This document shows positions 1 to 11,643 of a stretch of 64,000 nucleotides of DNA, piece by piece. Position numbers and translations under genes: made by a program. Each line of letters begins with the position of its first letter. Position 1 is the stretch's first letter. The DNA is from Astropecten irregularis (Eukaryota > Echinodermata > Asteroidea > Paxillosida > Astropectinidae). The notes under the pieces were generated by a model, which saw only the letters and a list, made by a program, of their open reading frames with translations, did not search any database and was not told the DNA's origin. The stretch spans positions 14,714,614 through 14,778,613 of the forward strand of contig OZ020247.1 of assembly GCA_963971285.1 (NCBI GenBank). The letters are read 5' to 3'.

Positions 1-959
1 TGCTGTGAATGTGAATGTTGTTATATGCTAATCAAATACATGTAGCTTAAATCAAGCCTAATGCAATCAACATTACATGAATGTATGGATTGGATGCCGG
101 CAATCTGCAGAATTTTCCTGGTAAGCATTTTTGTGTGTGCTTTAGCAGTTTTTATGGAATCAGCCACCCCTGGTGCTAATTCATACCCTGTCAGGGGTGA
201 AATGATGACCATAACCCAAGAACTCAGTGGTAAGCAGCTTAGCAGTGTCAGGCGAATGAGGCGACAATTGTGAGTTTGCATTGCGTGTTGAGCTCTTGGC
301 AAGCCTCGCAGCATCAGGCGTCAGCCTCACCCCACCATGCAAATGCCCTTGAATCTGTCACGTTAGTTTTATCAAGAAAGAAAAGGCGTTCTGCTCCCCT
401 CCCCTTAAGCTTCCTATCGGACCCTGTTTCTGATTTCCAAAGCAGTCCCCCCAACGCCTCCTGGTATATTATGACCACCATATGTACCCTACATAGCCCT
501 CCCCTTCCTTTGACTTAATAATTCTATGATTCAGTTCCCCCAGTTTGTTCTCCTCAACCCGGTTTTGGTCCGGCTAGCGGGTCCCCTAAGAATCTCGAGA
601 GGTAAACCACCGGACTGTCTCGCAAGTCTGGTTCGGAGGTGGCGGAGTTAGAAGGTTACATTACCCTCATTTCTTACCTGTGACCTCTCTTTCTTCCTGA
701 CTTCTTCGCTGGAAAGTTCAGGAACTGTTTGGCTCAAGGTTGTAAAGCATATTGAAGTTCCTCCAGCAAAGATTCAGACTCAGACTATGAAGCTTCCTAC
801 AAGATGCTTGAAGGAGAGTTTATTATACTTCCGTCATATTTCTGCTCAACCGTGTCTCAGACCATCAGTCCCAATTAATATCCATATGGGGATCATGGGA
901 GGTCATGGGATTATGAGTTTTTAATTTGCAATAAATATCAGGAATCAGGTTAGCGTTGC
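1..959. other. No gene recognised; degenerate repeat sequence
   Basis: Only short frames without recognisable domains occur. Around 555-650 there is a GC-richer stretch that looks like the decayed body of a SINE-like repeat, but I cannot define its ends. Confidence 0.5.
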
Positions 960-1120
960 GGTTCTAATTTCCTCACCTTTCACCTCTGGCGGACTGGGTT
1001 CAAGTCCGGCTCGGTCCACAAGTGGATTGGGTTTTCAGTCCCTACCTGATTCTGTGGGTTTTACCCAGAATATCACTCTGGGGTTTTCCTCCCTCCTCTG
1101 AAACTGTATCTTCTTCTCAT
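960..1120 (+). repeat. SINE-like fragment with pol III B-box
   Basis: GGTTCAAGTCC at 997-1007 matches the tRNA B-box. It is followed by a ctgtgggttttaccca...gggttttcctccctc segment resembling the conserved central/3' domain shared by many SINEs of marine animals. No intact A-box was found. Confidence 0.4.
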
Positions 1121-1318
1121 CATGTTTCCATAAAAGGTTTCATCAGGCTTTCGAGCTACAGTGCCTTGGGCACTTTTGAGGAATCCTTGTTGTCTTTACC
1201 AAAAATGAATATAATGTGTACAATATTTTGTGCCTTTCTTTGAGAAATACAAAAATGTAAAATGAAGTCCAGTGGAACCTATTAAAGTATTCTTGTAGCT
1301 TTTTTACTGGGCCTAATT

Positions 1319-1605
1319 TCAAGGAATCCATTACCGTTAGCAAAAATTCTTTGCTTACGATAGCAGACTTTTTTGCTTACGTTTAGCGTATTTCACGGGA
1401 CAGTTGTCTTTCTCGCTATGCTAAGCAAGGACTTTCTGCAGAATGCACAGCACATTAGCAGAAAATAATGACAGTTACCCTAGAAATTCTTCGCTAAACC
1501 GAAAGTCTTGCTTACGGATTCCATGAAATAGTTTTCACCCGTAGCAGTACCTGTAAGCACAAAAATAGGTCTTAACGGATCCCATGAAATTGGGATCATG
1601 TAATA
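1319..1605. repeat. Inverted-repeat element, 'gattccatgaaat' family, copy 1
   Basis: It begins near atttcaaggaatccattac and ends near ggatcccatgaaattggg, a degenerate inverted terminal repeat. The internal cctagaaattcttcgctaa and cttacggattccatgaaat recur at about 5098-5235, which defines a dispersed family. Confidence 0.55.
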
Positions 1606-1689
1606 TAAAGCTGACATTACTTTTTTTATGGCAACGAAAAATGATTAGTAATTTGGGCTTGTTGTATGAGTGCAGTGCAGTGTGAAGTA

Positions 1690-1985
1690 CAGCCTTGCTG
1701 GTGACCGAATGCGACCGAAGTCACCGAACAAACTTCAGAGATTGCTGGTCATTTCTCAGACTGTGTGGGTTATGTCTGTCCCTAGCCTCAGGGAGGGGGG
1801 TGGGAGGGGCTCTCCTGGTGTGTGTCCTTGAGCAAGACACTAATTGCTTTCTCTTTATCCCGAGTGAATGGGTAAACCTGTGAGGGCCATGTGTTGGATT
1901 AGCTTTCGTGGGGCTTAACGCCCCCACCCCCCACCAATCCCCTACCCCTTGAGGGTACATTATTAAAAGGCATGTTGCATGTTGA
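1690..1985 (+). repeat. Dispersed repeat with 'ccttgagcaagacac' motif
   Basis: Contains ccttgagcaagacacta, then gaatgggtaaacctgtgagg and a C-rich end. A related fragment lies at 23410-23530 (cttaagtgagacactttg and gagtacctgtgagggtag). The motif order resembles 3' ends of retroposons common in marine deuterostomes. The open frames here are by-products of the repeat. Confidence 0.5.
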
Positions 1986-2069
1986 CCAGGAATATTATTG
2001 CCAACTACATACAAATTTTCTTCATCAGTTATCAAATGAACTTCATTGAGAAAGTCTTATATTTATTGT

Positions 2070-2205
2070 AATTAATAAACTGCTGCGAACTGCTCATCAA
2101 CCAAAATAATGACCCGAAAAGGCGAAATAGGCCTATATCAAATGTTTGGAGGGTCTGACGTTTCAATCCTTTCAGGATCTTTCTTAAAGGCTAAAAAGTC
2201 TTATA
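2070..2205 (+). repeat. Dispersed 'aggatctttctcaaag' repeat, copy D1
   Basis: Order of blocks: ataaactgctgcgaactg, then catcaaccaaaataatga, then ggagggtctgacgtttcaat, then aggatctttcttaaagg. Related copies occur at 27399-27506, 49310-49372, 53125-53275 and 61788-62255, and in reverse at 25160-25250. Confidence 0.65.
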
Positions 2206-2430
2206 CTATCTATTGTGGGGTTCATCATTCTGAATGAAATGAAATATTGAACCATTGTCAACCCTCAAATTGAAAAAGTTGTTCCACTTTATTATCTTAA
2301 TAATTTTAGACAAGTCTGATAACAATATATATAGAGCTCCATCTCAGTTCTTGGCTGTGGCTTCGTTCTTCCGGTATATTGAGACATATACTGTGTGTAT
2401 AGTACTTTAAAGCCCTTGTTACCTGTAGCC

Positions 2431-2701
2431 AGGCGCGGTTCTAGAGTCAAAATTTTGGGGGGGCTAGAAGACCCAATATTTTGGGTTCTTCTAACACTCG
2501 CTTCTGCTATGTCTTATTAGGGGTGGAAAAACATGCACATTATAGCCCACACAACGCGTATTTTATGTAATTGGCGCTTAATAACTGAAAAAGTCCAGTA
2601 TTTTCAAGACATTTTTTTTTTCACTTGCATTTTTTTTGGGGGGCTAGACAAAATTTTTGGGGGGCTACAGCCCCCCCTAGCCCCCCCGCAGAACCGCGCC
2701 T
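2431..2701. repeat. Inverted-repeat MITE with 'aggcgcggttct' ends
   Basis: The 12-bp ends aggcgcggttct and agaaccgcgcct are exact inverted repeats. The interior repeats 'tttggggggg(c)tag' blocks in both orientations. No coding potential. Confidence 0.75.
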
Positions 2702-4003
2702 GCCTTTAGCCACTAATTCGGATCAGGCCAATGCTAAAAAAAAATTGCTGTAGGCAGGCCCTATGCTCCATTTAGTCAAAGGTCTAGAGAAGGCCAACCT
2801 TTTAAATAGTTCTGGGTGGGAAATGCGACGAAGGAATCGTAAAGTAACCTTTATCCAAGTTGACTCAGTGAAGGAGACGCACAAAAAAAAAAAACCATTG
2901 GAAACGTGGCTTTAGCACCAATTTTCATAACCTTTTTTGAATTTGAGTTTCTTCCTAAAGGGGTGGTCTGAACCCACCCCCCTGTCCCCCCTTTGCTATT
3001 GATAACACCCCCGCTCTCTGCTATTCATGATTCAATTACCATTCAATTTCCTCTGCAAATTTGACAAATCGTACCCTACTCTTTCAGTTGCTAGACTCAG
3101 TTCCCCCCCCCCCCTCCCTTGGCCTGGCGAGAACTTTCCCCCTATACCCCCCTCCTCTTTCCAAGTAGTGGTGAGTATTAGTAGACCCTATCCTAGCCTG
3201 TTTGCCATTGACCTGTTAACGCTGTCCTATTCAGTGTATATCCTTCCCCTAGCACCTTGTCCCTCCCCCTCCTTCGCCCCCCTCCCGCTCCCCCTCCCCA
3301 TGTTGGTATAGGCCTTGTTCGCACCATATTTTGATCAGCGTTCCTCCCCTTTCTTTCTTGTTTCCTCCGTTTTGTAACCGGCGATCTTGATCAGCTTGCA
3401 AATGATACATGGCATGGCGGGAGGGGTGAGGATGCCCGATGAGACACACCACATGGTGGTGATGTTTTCTGCAGTGAACCCTCGTGTTCTTGGGTGTCGA
3501 TCCCGTCCGGGGTGGGGGGGGGGGGATGGGGTTATATATCCCCCCCAATGTTTGAGGTAGGGGGATGGCGTGTATTATCATCCCCCCCTAATATTTCGAG
3601 GTTGAATGTCATTTAATACTGACAAAATATCTGAAGTAGGAATTTATATTAAATGTTTAATTCTTCTAAATATCGTTTTTCAAAAATGCAACTTTTCGTC
3701 TCTGTTTTGGGAAAAAGTCCCTGGTGTGGGAAGGGGCTATCCCCCCCCCCCCCCAACAGCCTCCTTCCTCGGTTGCTTCGCTCCCTCGAACAGGACACAA
3801 AATAACCCAATCATCCCCCCAATCATGAAAAGAAATCGACAGTCAACACCTATGATCGTGTTCCTTGTTTTCTTTTTCTACCAATAGAGTTTAATAGAAA
3901 CTATTCAAAAATGCTGATGAATGCCAGCATCTTGATTTCTCTCATTTTTCTGTTTTGTTCTCAAAGCCACTCACAGTCACAGAGGTTAAAATATTTATCT
4001 AAA
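2702..4003. other. Gene-free, C/G-homopolymer-rich stretch
   Basis: Several runs of 8-14 C or G (for example near 3102, 3514 and 3740) and CT-rich blocks. No recognisable coding sequence or repeat family. Confidence 0.5.
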
Positions 4004-4400
4004 TTGTAAATATTTATCAAATTGAGTCTAAAATTTTGGTATTTTTTTCTGAGAGATATTTTCATTTTAATGGGCATGTACAACATATTGGTAAACAAAC
4101 CAAAACATAAATGTTCACAGATGTACCAACTTTCAGGGTATGAAGATGGTACTGGTAGAAAAATACTGTTAACATATTTTCAGGCTAAAATGGTTTATTT
4201 ATCCGGAAAAAGTAAAACCAATGACCCAAAACATTATCTTGGCAAGATCAAAAATCCTTCTTTATGTTTTGTAAGAAAAATGGAGTCGGGTATTCGCTAT
4301 TTTTTCGTGACTCAGATGTCCGATTGAGTTCAAACATTCACAGGCTTATTATTTCATGTAGATGCTGGATTAGTGTAAGTGCTGTTCTGTCACATTCACC
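4004..4400 (-). repeat. Degenerate family-B MITE, reverse orientation
   Basis: Contains gtaaacaaaccaaaacataa, atgttcacagatgta, tcagggtatgaagatggt and a later ctcagatgtccgattgag block. In reverse complement these match the blocks of the copies at 6503-6868 and 20585-20944. Confidence 0.6.
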
Positions 4401-5089
4401 CACATTGTACATGTCCTTTAAACACCACTAGATATGATGCTCGAAAAAAAAGGTGACAACATTTTGCAAAAGAAAGAAAGATTGTTCTCTTCAGCTATAG
4501 GGAGCCTATAACCGCACCCTCACTCCCTGCAAAAACAAAATTTTAAACAAATTTTCTCCAGCTTAAAGAAATGATTTCACCGGGCACATGCAGAGTTTTT
4601 TTTTTTTTTTTGCCGAGGCCTTCTTTTAACAACTTGTGGATCGGAAAAAAGAATTTTGCCTGACCTTTCGGGAAAATGACTGCAAACCCACATAGGACCG
4701 GCAGGCGCAACAATCTGATGTGTGCATCTATGTTAAATATATCACTCCGCCTGAGGCTACTTGTGGAAATAATTGCGCTCAGATGTTGGGCACAGACGGG
4801 GCCAGGTGGAGCCGATTTGGACTTGGTCCGAATCCAGAGGCAGTAAAGGTGAACTTGTGACCCAGCGGGGCTGCTTTAAGGTCTAAATCCTAACTAGACG
4901 GTACGGGTAAACGCTCTCTCGAGCTTAAGGGGTGCTATATAGCTCGGCTGTACATCAATCTTATAGATGTTAGCTCCATTTATAGTTTTTTAAGTCAATT
5001 TAAAGGTTACTGAGATTAATTCCTTAAAGGTAGAATCATACTTTGGTAGGAAACCAAAAGAGAAATGTTTTGAAATGAAAAGCATTAAG

Positions 5090-5240
5090 GTTAGGTTAGC
5101 CTAGAAATTCTTTGCTAACTGCCAATTAAGCACAGAAAGTCTTGCTTTACGGATTCCATGAAATAGACTTTACGCAAAGCCGTGTCCGTATTGAGCATAA
5201 ATATAGGGCGTAACAGATTCCATGAAATTGAATCCAGGAG
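5090..5240. repeat. 'gattccatgaaat' family, copy 2 (partial)
   Basis: Shares cctagaaattctttgctaa, gaaagtcttgctt and ggattccatgaaatag with 1480-1605, in the same order and orientation. Confidence 0.55.
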
Positions 5241-5596
5241 ATAGTGGCTTTTGGCAGGACTGGACTGGTTTGGGGGCGATTATGATTAAAAGCTGTAGGC
5301 CTATACAGTAAAATTATAATCTGTTTCTGTCATTACATTGGACAAGTCTTGAAACAAGTCTTGAAAGCATGTTTAAATCATGTTAGGAATTATTCAAAAA
5401 CTCAAAAATCATCACCTAAACCTAAAATTACTTCTCCTTTTTTCAGAAAACAACCATTCTTTCTTCTCTGGTAATTAAAGAATGTTTTCTTTTGGACAAT
5501 TGTGTAAGTTCCCAAACCCACTCATAAATGGCCTGCCTATAGACCTATAACAAAGACTAAAAATCATAATGGTAATATAAATGATCAGACCACCAG

Positions 5597-5969
5597 TTAA
5601 AGGTAGTATCATACTTTGGTAAGAAACCAAAACAGAAATGTTCACAAATTTACATATAACTTACAGGGTACCGGTATGAAGATGGTGGTGGTAGAAACAT
5701 ACAGTTAAAATGTTTCCGCCTCAAATGGTGTATTTATCCAGAAATTAGTCAAACAACGACCGGAAATCTTTTTGATCTTTTAAAAGATAAAAAAAAAAAC
5801 AGAAAAAAAACTTAAGAAATACCGTTGCCGTTTTTCACTGTTTTCTCAAAAAGTAGGTATCGTATGGGACTGAATTTTTCACAGATGACTGTTACTGTAT
5901 ATTCCTTGATATTTCTGCCAATGAATCTGTATTTCTTTGACAAAAACCAAAGTATGATATTACCTTTAA
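5597..5969. repeat. Family-A MITE (TTAA target), full-length copy A1
   Basis: Ends ttaaaggtagtatcatactt and its near inverse repeat at 5951-5969, with tttggt/accaaa just inside. The centre carries gatcttttaaaagat. Length 373 bp; no coding capacity. The ttaa at both ends fits a TTAA target-site duplication, as in piggyBac or Kolobok-type DNA transposons. Confidence 0.85.
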
Positions 5970-6502
5970 AGTGTGGGTTCACTACCACGTTGCCTTGACC
6001 CTGGTTTAGACCCAGGACCAGATCTAAAAGGGTTCCTGTGTTTGTTGTTGTTTTATTCCAGATATTTGTATAAAACCCAATTATGCTCCTGGCATGTGTA
6101 TGTTTGTCTACATGTTTGCTTGTGTGTGGATGTGTAGTGTGTGTAGTCAAGTCCAGTGCTGTTTAGTCAAGGGTCAGTTTCCCCCCCCCCCCCCACAAAA
6201 ATTTGCCCGGAGAACTTTATAAAAATTGTTTTTTGTTTTTGACTTTTGTTGTTGCTCAATGCTTGCTGAAAGTGGGTTCAGTTCCGGGCTATGGGAAGCC
6301 ACGGATAACCTTGCCAATGGTGTTTGTCGCCCCAGTCTTTGCTACCTCTTTGAAATGCTCCCGCAAACATGAGGGTGTTCTTAAAGGAACTGGCCCCTTA
6401 CGTAGGAAACCTGGCCTTTCCCCTTCCAGATCAAAATGAAGCCCACTGAAGCCTATACTGACCCCCCCCCCCCCTCCACACCCAGTATATCTGGCAGAGT
6501 GT

Positions 6503-6868
6503 TAAAAGTATAATACATGATTGGTACAGGTCGCACAACAGCACTCACGCTTTGTCTTATCATGTATGTACATGAAATGATAAACCTGTGAAAATTTGAG
6601 TTCAACCAGACATGTTAGTCACGAGAAAATAGTGAAAGTCTGACTTAATTTTTCTTATAAAACATAAAGAATGCTTTTGATTTTACCCTAAGATCAAAAG
6701 TGTTTTCGGTCTTTGTTTTACTCATTTCTGGATAAATACACCATTTCAAGCGAAAATATTTTAAAAGGTATGTTTCTACCAGCACCATCTTCATACCCTG
6801 AAAGTTATACGTAAATCTGTGGACATTTCTGTTTGGGTATGTTACCAATCCTGTAATGTACCTTTAAA
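6503..6868. repeat. Family-B MITE, copy B1
   Basis: Starts near gtataatacatgattggta and ends near accaatcctgtaatgtacct followed by ttaa. The interior holds tgaaaatttgagttcaa, cacgagaaaatagtgaaa, ctggataaatacaccattt and accagcaccatcttcatacc. Other copies: 20585-20944, 30625-30981, 45981-46283, with fragments at 7920-8065 and 45265-45602. Confidence 0.8.
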
Positions 6869-7012
6869 CCTTGCATTACTGACAATGTTTGTTTAGGGGG
6901 GGGGGGTTCTTTTTGTGGAATGAACAAACAATTTTATCCAACCACAATTTCATCTGACCAAGCTCTCTCTAGAATTTGTATAAAAATATGACCCGAACCT
7001 CAGTGCCCTTAT

Positions 7013-7429
7013 AAAGCCTTTCTACACTATCCAAAATCTAAGGGTTGGAACCGGATCGAACCTTGAGATTTTTTTCCAACCCTTTTCACACTTTTAAATG
7101 TTCAACTCTGAGCCAACCCCAGTAGGACGGCCTAGTCGGGTCAAAATCAACCCTGGTAGGGAGCAGGGTTGAAAATCTCAACCCGGTTCCAAACTGCATT
7201 TTTCACCATGATCTGTGTTGTATGAACCGATTCACCATAAAAGAAGGTAGGTTTGCGGTGACACCATGTAATCTCTTCTGTGAGAGTGTGTGGTTCTGAG
7301 ATGAACCATTGGTATTCACCATAAACGTAGTGTGAACGTTGCGCCCCTTTGATCCGGTTCAAAAACTTGCCAGGCTGAACCTAGTTGGTTTCAACATGGA
7401 TCGACAAGGAGATAGTGTGAAAAGGCCTT
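7013..7429. repeat. Inverted-repeat element U1 ('agtgtgaaaaggcctt' ends)
   Basis: Left end aagcctttctacactatcc, right end atagtgtgaaaaggcctt; a second copy lies at 19985-20535. The interior (7244-7316) holds one copy of the unit that is tandemly amplified at 9501-9925. Confidence 0.7.
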
Positions 7430-8402
7430 ATAGATGAGCCAAGTGGAATGCAGCAAGCACGGTGATTCGGAATGGAATGGCTTGATTTCAGTATTTATAA
7501 GTCCTTTAACATTCATGAAAACATTCATGAAAACAACTAGGAGGGGCTGATAATGTTTCATCCCATGAATAGGATCCTTCTCAAAGTCAGAAAGATCCGG
7601 GCTCTTCGGCCTTTGAGAAAGATCCTGGGATCGAAACAACATTATAGAGAAAGATCCTATACTTGGACTGAACATCAAGCCCTGCCTAACTCATGTTCCA
7701 AGTCATTATTCTGTTCGTTCAGCAACAAGCGGCAGTTAATTACTCATGTATTCCCTGTGGATAATCTACAATCGATTCCTGTTCATTATATGGTGTCCTG
7801 ATTGCAAAGATAAGAGCCAATCTCCTTCCCCTTTACAGTACTCGCTCTCTCTTTTGAATTGTTAACGACTCTCCCGTATATTTGAGGGGTGTGGCATCGT
7901 CCCAAGAATGGTTTACACAACTTGAACAGTGAACACCATTTCAGACGGAGATATTTTAACAGTAAATGTCTACCAGCACCAACCATCTTCGTATCCTGAA
8001 AGAGTACGTAAATCTGTGAACATTTCTGTTTGGGTGTGTTACCAATCCTGCACTGTACCTTTAAAAAGAAGACAAGGAAAAGGAAAAAGATCATCTGTAC
8101 AAAAAATGTCAATCTTGTATCAGTCCTAAAGAGGTTTGACGTTTGTTTCTGTTGGTGAATCCTCTGCCAATTTTCATCAATAACAGTTGTCCACTTTTTA
8201 GTTTAAGCATGAGCTACAGGACATGCTGGCAGCAAAATGCATTTGTCATCGCTTGTCCAGTGGGTGGTACACAATTCAGGAAAACGGAATACAGTCAATT
8301 TTCACTACTTTTGAGAAATACAACCAAAAACGTCTCAATTTTGCCCAAAAGTCACATGCTTGATGATAGGCAGTCTTCCTTTTGACCTTTTTACATTGAC
8401 CT
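7430..8402. other. Gene-free mosaic with a family-B fragment
   Basis: Around 7545-7660 there are several short inverted blocks based on 'aggatcctt...aaagatcct'. Around 7920-8065 is a family-B 3' fragment ending accaatcctgcactgtacct. No coding exon recognised. Confidence 0.5.
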
Positions 8403-8518
8403 GGGGTTGATTTCACGAAGCCCTGATGCGATCGATCTAAACTCGAGTTACGAAGGATAACCCATCGTAGGTCCTACGATTGATTGCAAATCACGAAGAT
8501 TTTGGTGAAATCGGCCCC
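8403..8518. repeat. Foldback element with 'gatttcac' ends
   Basis: Left end ggggttgatttcacgaag, right end ttggtgaaatcggcccc, with inner inverted cgatcgatct/atcgtaggtcctacgatt blocks. A partial relative lies at 23563-23640. Confidence 0.6.
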
Positions 8519-8755
8519 TGGACACTTTAACCTTAGATAGCTCCTATGATAAAGATCTGATAATAGGCCAAAATCTCTACTTGGTCAAACAAAGTCATAA
8601 GCAACTATTTTATTAGACTGATGAAATATTTTCAAAAAAAATATCATTGGCCTTATAAATATAATATATTCTGCATTGGGAAGAATGATTTTGGAGGATA
8701 TTAAACACCAAACCGTACCAAACATTGATGGGAGTTTTACAAAAAATACCATTTA

Positions 8756-9018
8756 ATTCCAATTTTCCAATTGGATCCAATTGGTTTCTGCCAATTCCCA
8801 ATTAGAGACAATACAATTCAATAGCGCTCCGCACTTACGCTTAAAATAGCACCGGATCTCAGACAAACATTGCAACCATGCACGTGTGTGCGTGTGCGCG
8901 TCCATGTACCCTACCCGTGTGAGACAATGTTTGTCTGACAGCCGGGGATTTTGTGACGTCATTAGTGCGGAGCGCTATTGGTTCACATTGGTTCCAATTG
9001 GAAAATTGAATTGGAAAT
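8756..9018. repeat. Nested foldback: family-G element in 'ccaattttccaattgg' arms
   Basis: The core, 8820-8979, has ends aatagcgctccgcactta and taGTGCGGagcgctatt (inverted), with TGACGTCA just inside the right end. It is enclosed by a second inverted repeat rich in ccaattgg (8756-8785 and 8986-9018). Other family-G copies: 13691-13832 and 32167-32380. Confidence 0.75.
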
Positions 9019-9500
9019 TCTGACAAGGGATAATGTGGTCTCAGACATGAGTAACAGAACTAACGGAGCGATTCGAGCCGGACAATATTGCTCGTCCTGT
9101 TTTGAAGCACTTGGCCTTTCCTTGTAATTAGTCTCATTAGGTTTGTTCGACTTGTGCGTCCCCAATGAATCCGGCAGGACGTCTATGAGGGGTAAGTGAC
9201 ACAAATCAAGTTAAGCGGCCCCTCAGACAGGCCCACCTTCTGCCCCCTGGCACTGCTTTACTCTCGCGGTCAGTAGAGGGCGCAACGACTTCTTCCGTTG
9301 TTATTCTGTTGGAACCTCGGCTGGAAATTGAGGGTGGTGGAACGTGAATAGGTCTACATGTGGATTGGTCTGTTTTTATTTTGTTTTCTTAAAACTGATA
9401 GCATTTCAGAAGGAAATGTTTCACATAACTATCGGTTCTGGTTTGAACTTAAAACTAGCACTGCATTCAAGCTTTAATAATAAGGTAGGTTTGCTGCAAC
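9019..9500. other. No feature recognised
   Basis: About 480 bp without a recognisable gene. The last 20 bp (ataaggtaggtttgctgcaa) match the sequence flanking the single repeat unit inside element U1. Confidence 0.5.
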
Positions 9501-9925
9501 ACCATGTAATCTCTTCTGTAAGAGTGTGGTTCTGAGAAGAACTGTTGGTTCCATGTAATCTCTTCTGTAAGAGTGTGTGGTTCTGAGAAGATCTGGTGGT
9601 ACCATGTAACCTCTTCTGTAAGAGTGTGGTTCTGAGAAGAACCGATGGTACCATAATCTCTTCTGTAAGAGTGTGTGGTTCTGAGAAGAACCGTTGGTTC
9701 CATGTAATCTCTTCTGTAAGAGTGTGTGGTTCTGAGAAGAACTGGTGGTACCATGTAACCTCTTCTGTAAGAGTGTGGTTCTGAGAAGAACCGATTGTAC
9801 ATGTAGTTTTGGTACCATGTGATCTTTTCTGTAAGTGTGTGGTTCTGAGAAGAACCGTTGGTACCATGTAAATCCCTTCTGTAAGTGTGTGGTACCATGT
9901 CTCTTCTGTGTGGTTCTGAAAGAGA
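9501..9925 (+). repeat. Minisatellite, about nine 50-bp units with three-unit higher-order pattern
   Basis: Units start at about 9501, 9551, 9601, 9650, 9700, 9752, 9813, 9863 and 9893. The core is tctcttctgtaagagtgtg, then ggttctgagaagaac. Unit endings cycle gttggttcc, ggtggtacc, gatggtacc twice, so units 1-3 and 4-6 form a higher-order repeat of about 150 bp. Long minus-strand open frames here are artefacts of the array. Confidence 0.9.
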
Positions 9926-10612
9926 CCATGGTTTAACACTCGATGTTCCGAACTCTGTGCTCTGTTCATCTTCAGGAGGGTGATAGTAAACGGAGATGTT
10001 TTATCCATATGCTATATAGTTTTATGTAATACAGCATTTGTAAAGTTCAGGTTCCTTCTGTGTTTTTTATCACACGCCCGCCGTAATGACCATGAATACG
10101 TTCGGTTGCGCATGCTGTGCAATTATAAAAATATAGGAGGGTCCCGAACTTTACAATCTCCTTTACATACTGTTTTCAAATGGAGACATTCGTTTCTTTT
10201 TTTCCGCGAAACCCTATCTGGCAAAACAAGGTCTGATCCAAAGCAGATCTGAAAACACGCTGTTGTTTTCCTCACCCATCCTGTGAGTCTTACCAAGTCG
10301 GCCGCTTCCTGACCGTGGAGGAAACGCTGATATGAGGCAATGGCCGGAGGCACTTCTTGCCCCTTTGCTTCTGGATGAGGGGAAGGGGTCACCCACCGGC
10401 TCAGTCCTATTGGGAGGATATTCTGTCTATTATTAAAGTGTTGTAAGCCGATTGGACAGCTGGTTTGTTACATATTATTTACGGTGCAAGATTAGAAGTG
10501 AGTAAATGCGCAAGTGAGGAGGGGGCGTATGCTGTCGCGCGTTCTTGAGTTAAAAGACTGATTCGCGCTTGGTAAAGTGAATTTTGGTGACCCAACAATT
10601 TGTACACCCTGT
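9926..10612. other. No feature recognised
   Basis: Short frames only, with no domain or splice pattern I trust. Confidence 0.4.
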
Positions 10613-11105
10613 GGTTGATTTCACAAAGATTTACGATTCATCTTTTAGACGAGTTGTTCCTGCTTCTGTAGTAACTAGTATTGTGACATCATACTTTGCT
10701 TAGCAATTAAAGGTAGTATCATACTTTGGTAAGAGACCAAAACAGAAATGTTCACAGATTTACGTATAACTTTCAGGGTATGAAGATGATGCTTGTAGAA
10801 ACATACCGTTAAAATGTTTTTCCGCCTGAAATGGTGTATTTATAAATCCAGAAATTAATAAAACAACAACCAAAAATCTTTTTGATCTTTTAAAAGATAA
10901 AAAATAAAAGAGAAAAGACTTAAAAAATAATGTGGCTGTTTTTCACTATTTTCTCAAAAAGTGGGCACCGTATGGGACTGAAATGTTCACAGATGACTGT
11001 TACTGTGTCTGTCTTGATATTTTTGCCCATGAATCTGTATTTCTTTGATAAAAACCGAAGTATGATATTACCTTTAAGATTGATACGTATGTTACGATCT
11101 GTCTT
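10613..11105. repeat. Element V interrupted by family-A MITE A2 (10707-11077)
   Basis: The outer element (ggttgatttcacaaagattt to gttacgatctgtcttag) also exists uninterrupted at 54201-54326. Here a complete family-A MITE (ttaaaggtagtatcatactt to cctttaa) sits between aattaa and gattgatacgtatgttacg. The other copy reads tattaagattgatacgcatg. This implies insertion at a TTAA with duplication of those four bases. Confidence 0.85.
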
Positions 11106-11465
11106 AGCCTTTCGACTTTAGCCTTTAAATTCGACCCCTGGTTGTTGTTTTTTTTGGCCCATTGTTGGTGTAGTGCACGAAAATTCACTCTCCTTTCACG
11201 ATTCGCATGAAGTATGAACAAGGGCTTTCATGCGGAGGGACTTTTGATCAAAATTCTTCCTGTTTGTCTGAGGTTTGCAAACCGTGGTCGACCAGCCAAG
11301 TCTGGAACTGAAAGCTAATATGCTGTATGACTGGATCCTGCAAAATGAGCCTTAAAGGAGCATTGTTTAGGCAAAAAGACAGACAAAATGGACTAGCTTT
11401 CTAACTTTGCTAATGCTGCACGTGCATGTATCTAAAAAATAATCCTTGGTATATAGCGGTATGTG

Positions 11466-11570
11466 AGTGGTTTCATGGCTTCAGACTGCAAAACGAAAAA
11501 AGATAACCACCAGCATATAGGGCTGGATATCTCAGTTTGTGGCACCGGTATGGTATTCCAGAGGTCTCGT
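11466..11570 (+). repeat. tRNA-derived SINE fragment
   Basis: Contains tttcatggcttcagactgc, then agggctggatatctcagttt (degenerate A-box) and ggtattccagaggtctcg. The B-box part is lost. It matches the head of copies at 29876-30025 and 50505-50655. Confidence 0.6.
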
Positions 11571-11643
11571 GTATTCTACATTAATTGGCTGATTACAAGG
11601 CCAGGCTACCTGCGTATTAATTCCTGTATTAAATTAATGGCAA

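Noticed and set aside
1721..2035. 104-codon minus-strand frame
   Set aside because: Lies in a dispersed retroposon-like repeat (ccttgagcaagacac family) and resembles no protein.
9421..10008. Three long overlapping minus-strand open frames
   Set aside because: They are translations of the 50-bp minisatellite in three frames. The repeat period leaves frames open, and there is no start context or domain.
10123..10392. 89-codon minus-strand frame
   Set aside because: No family match and no supporting splice or start context; probably chance.
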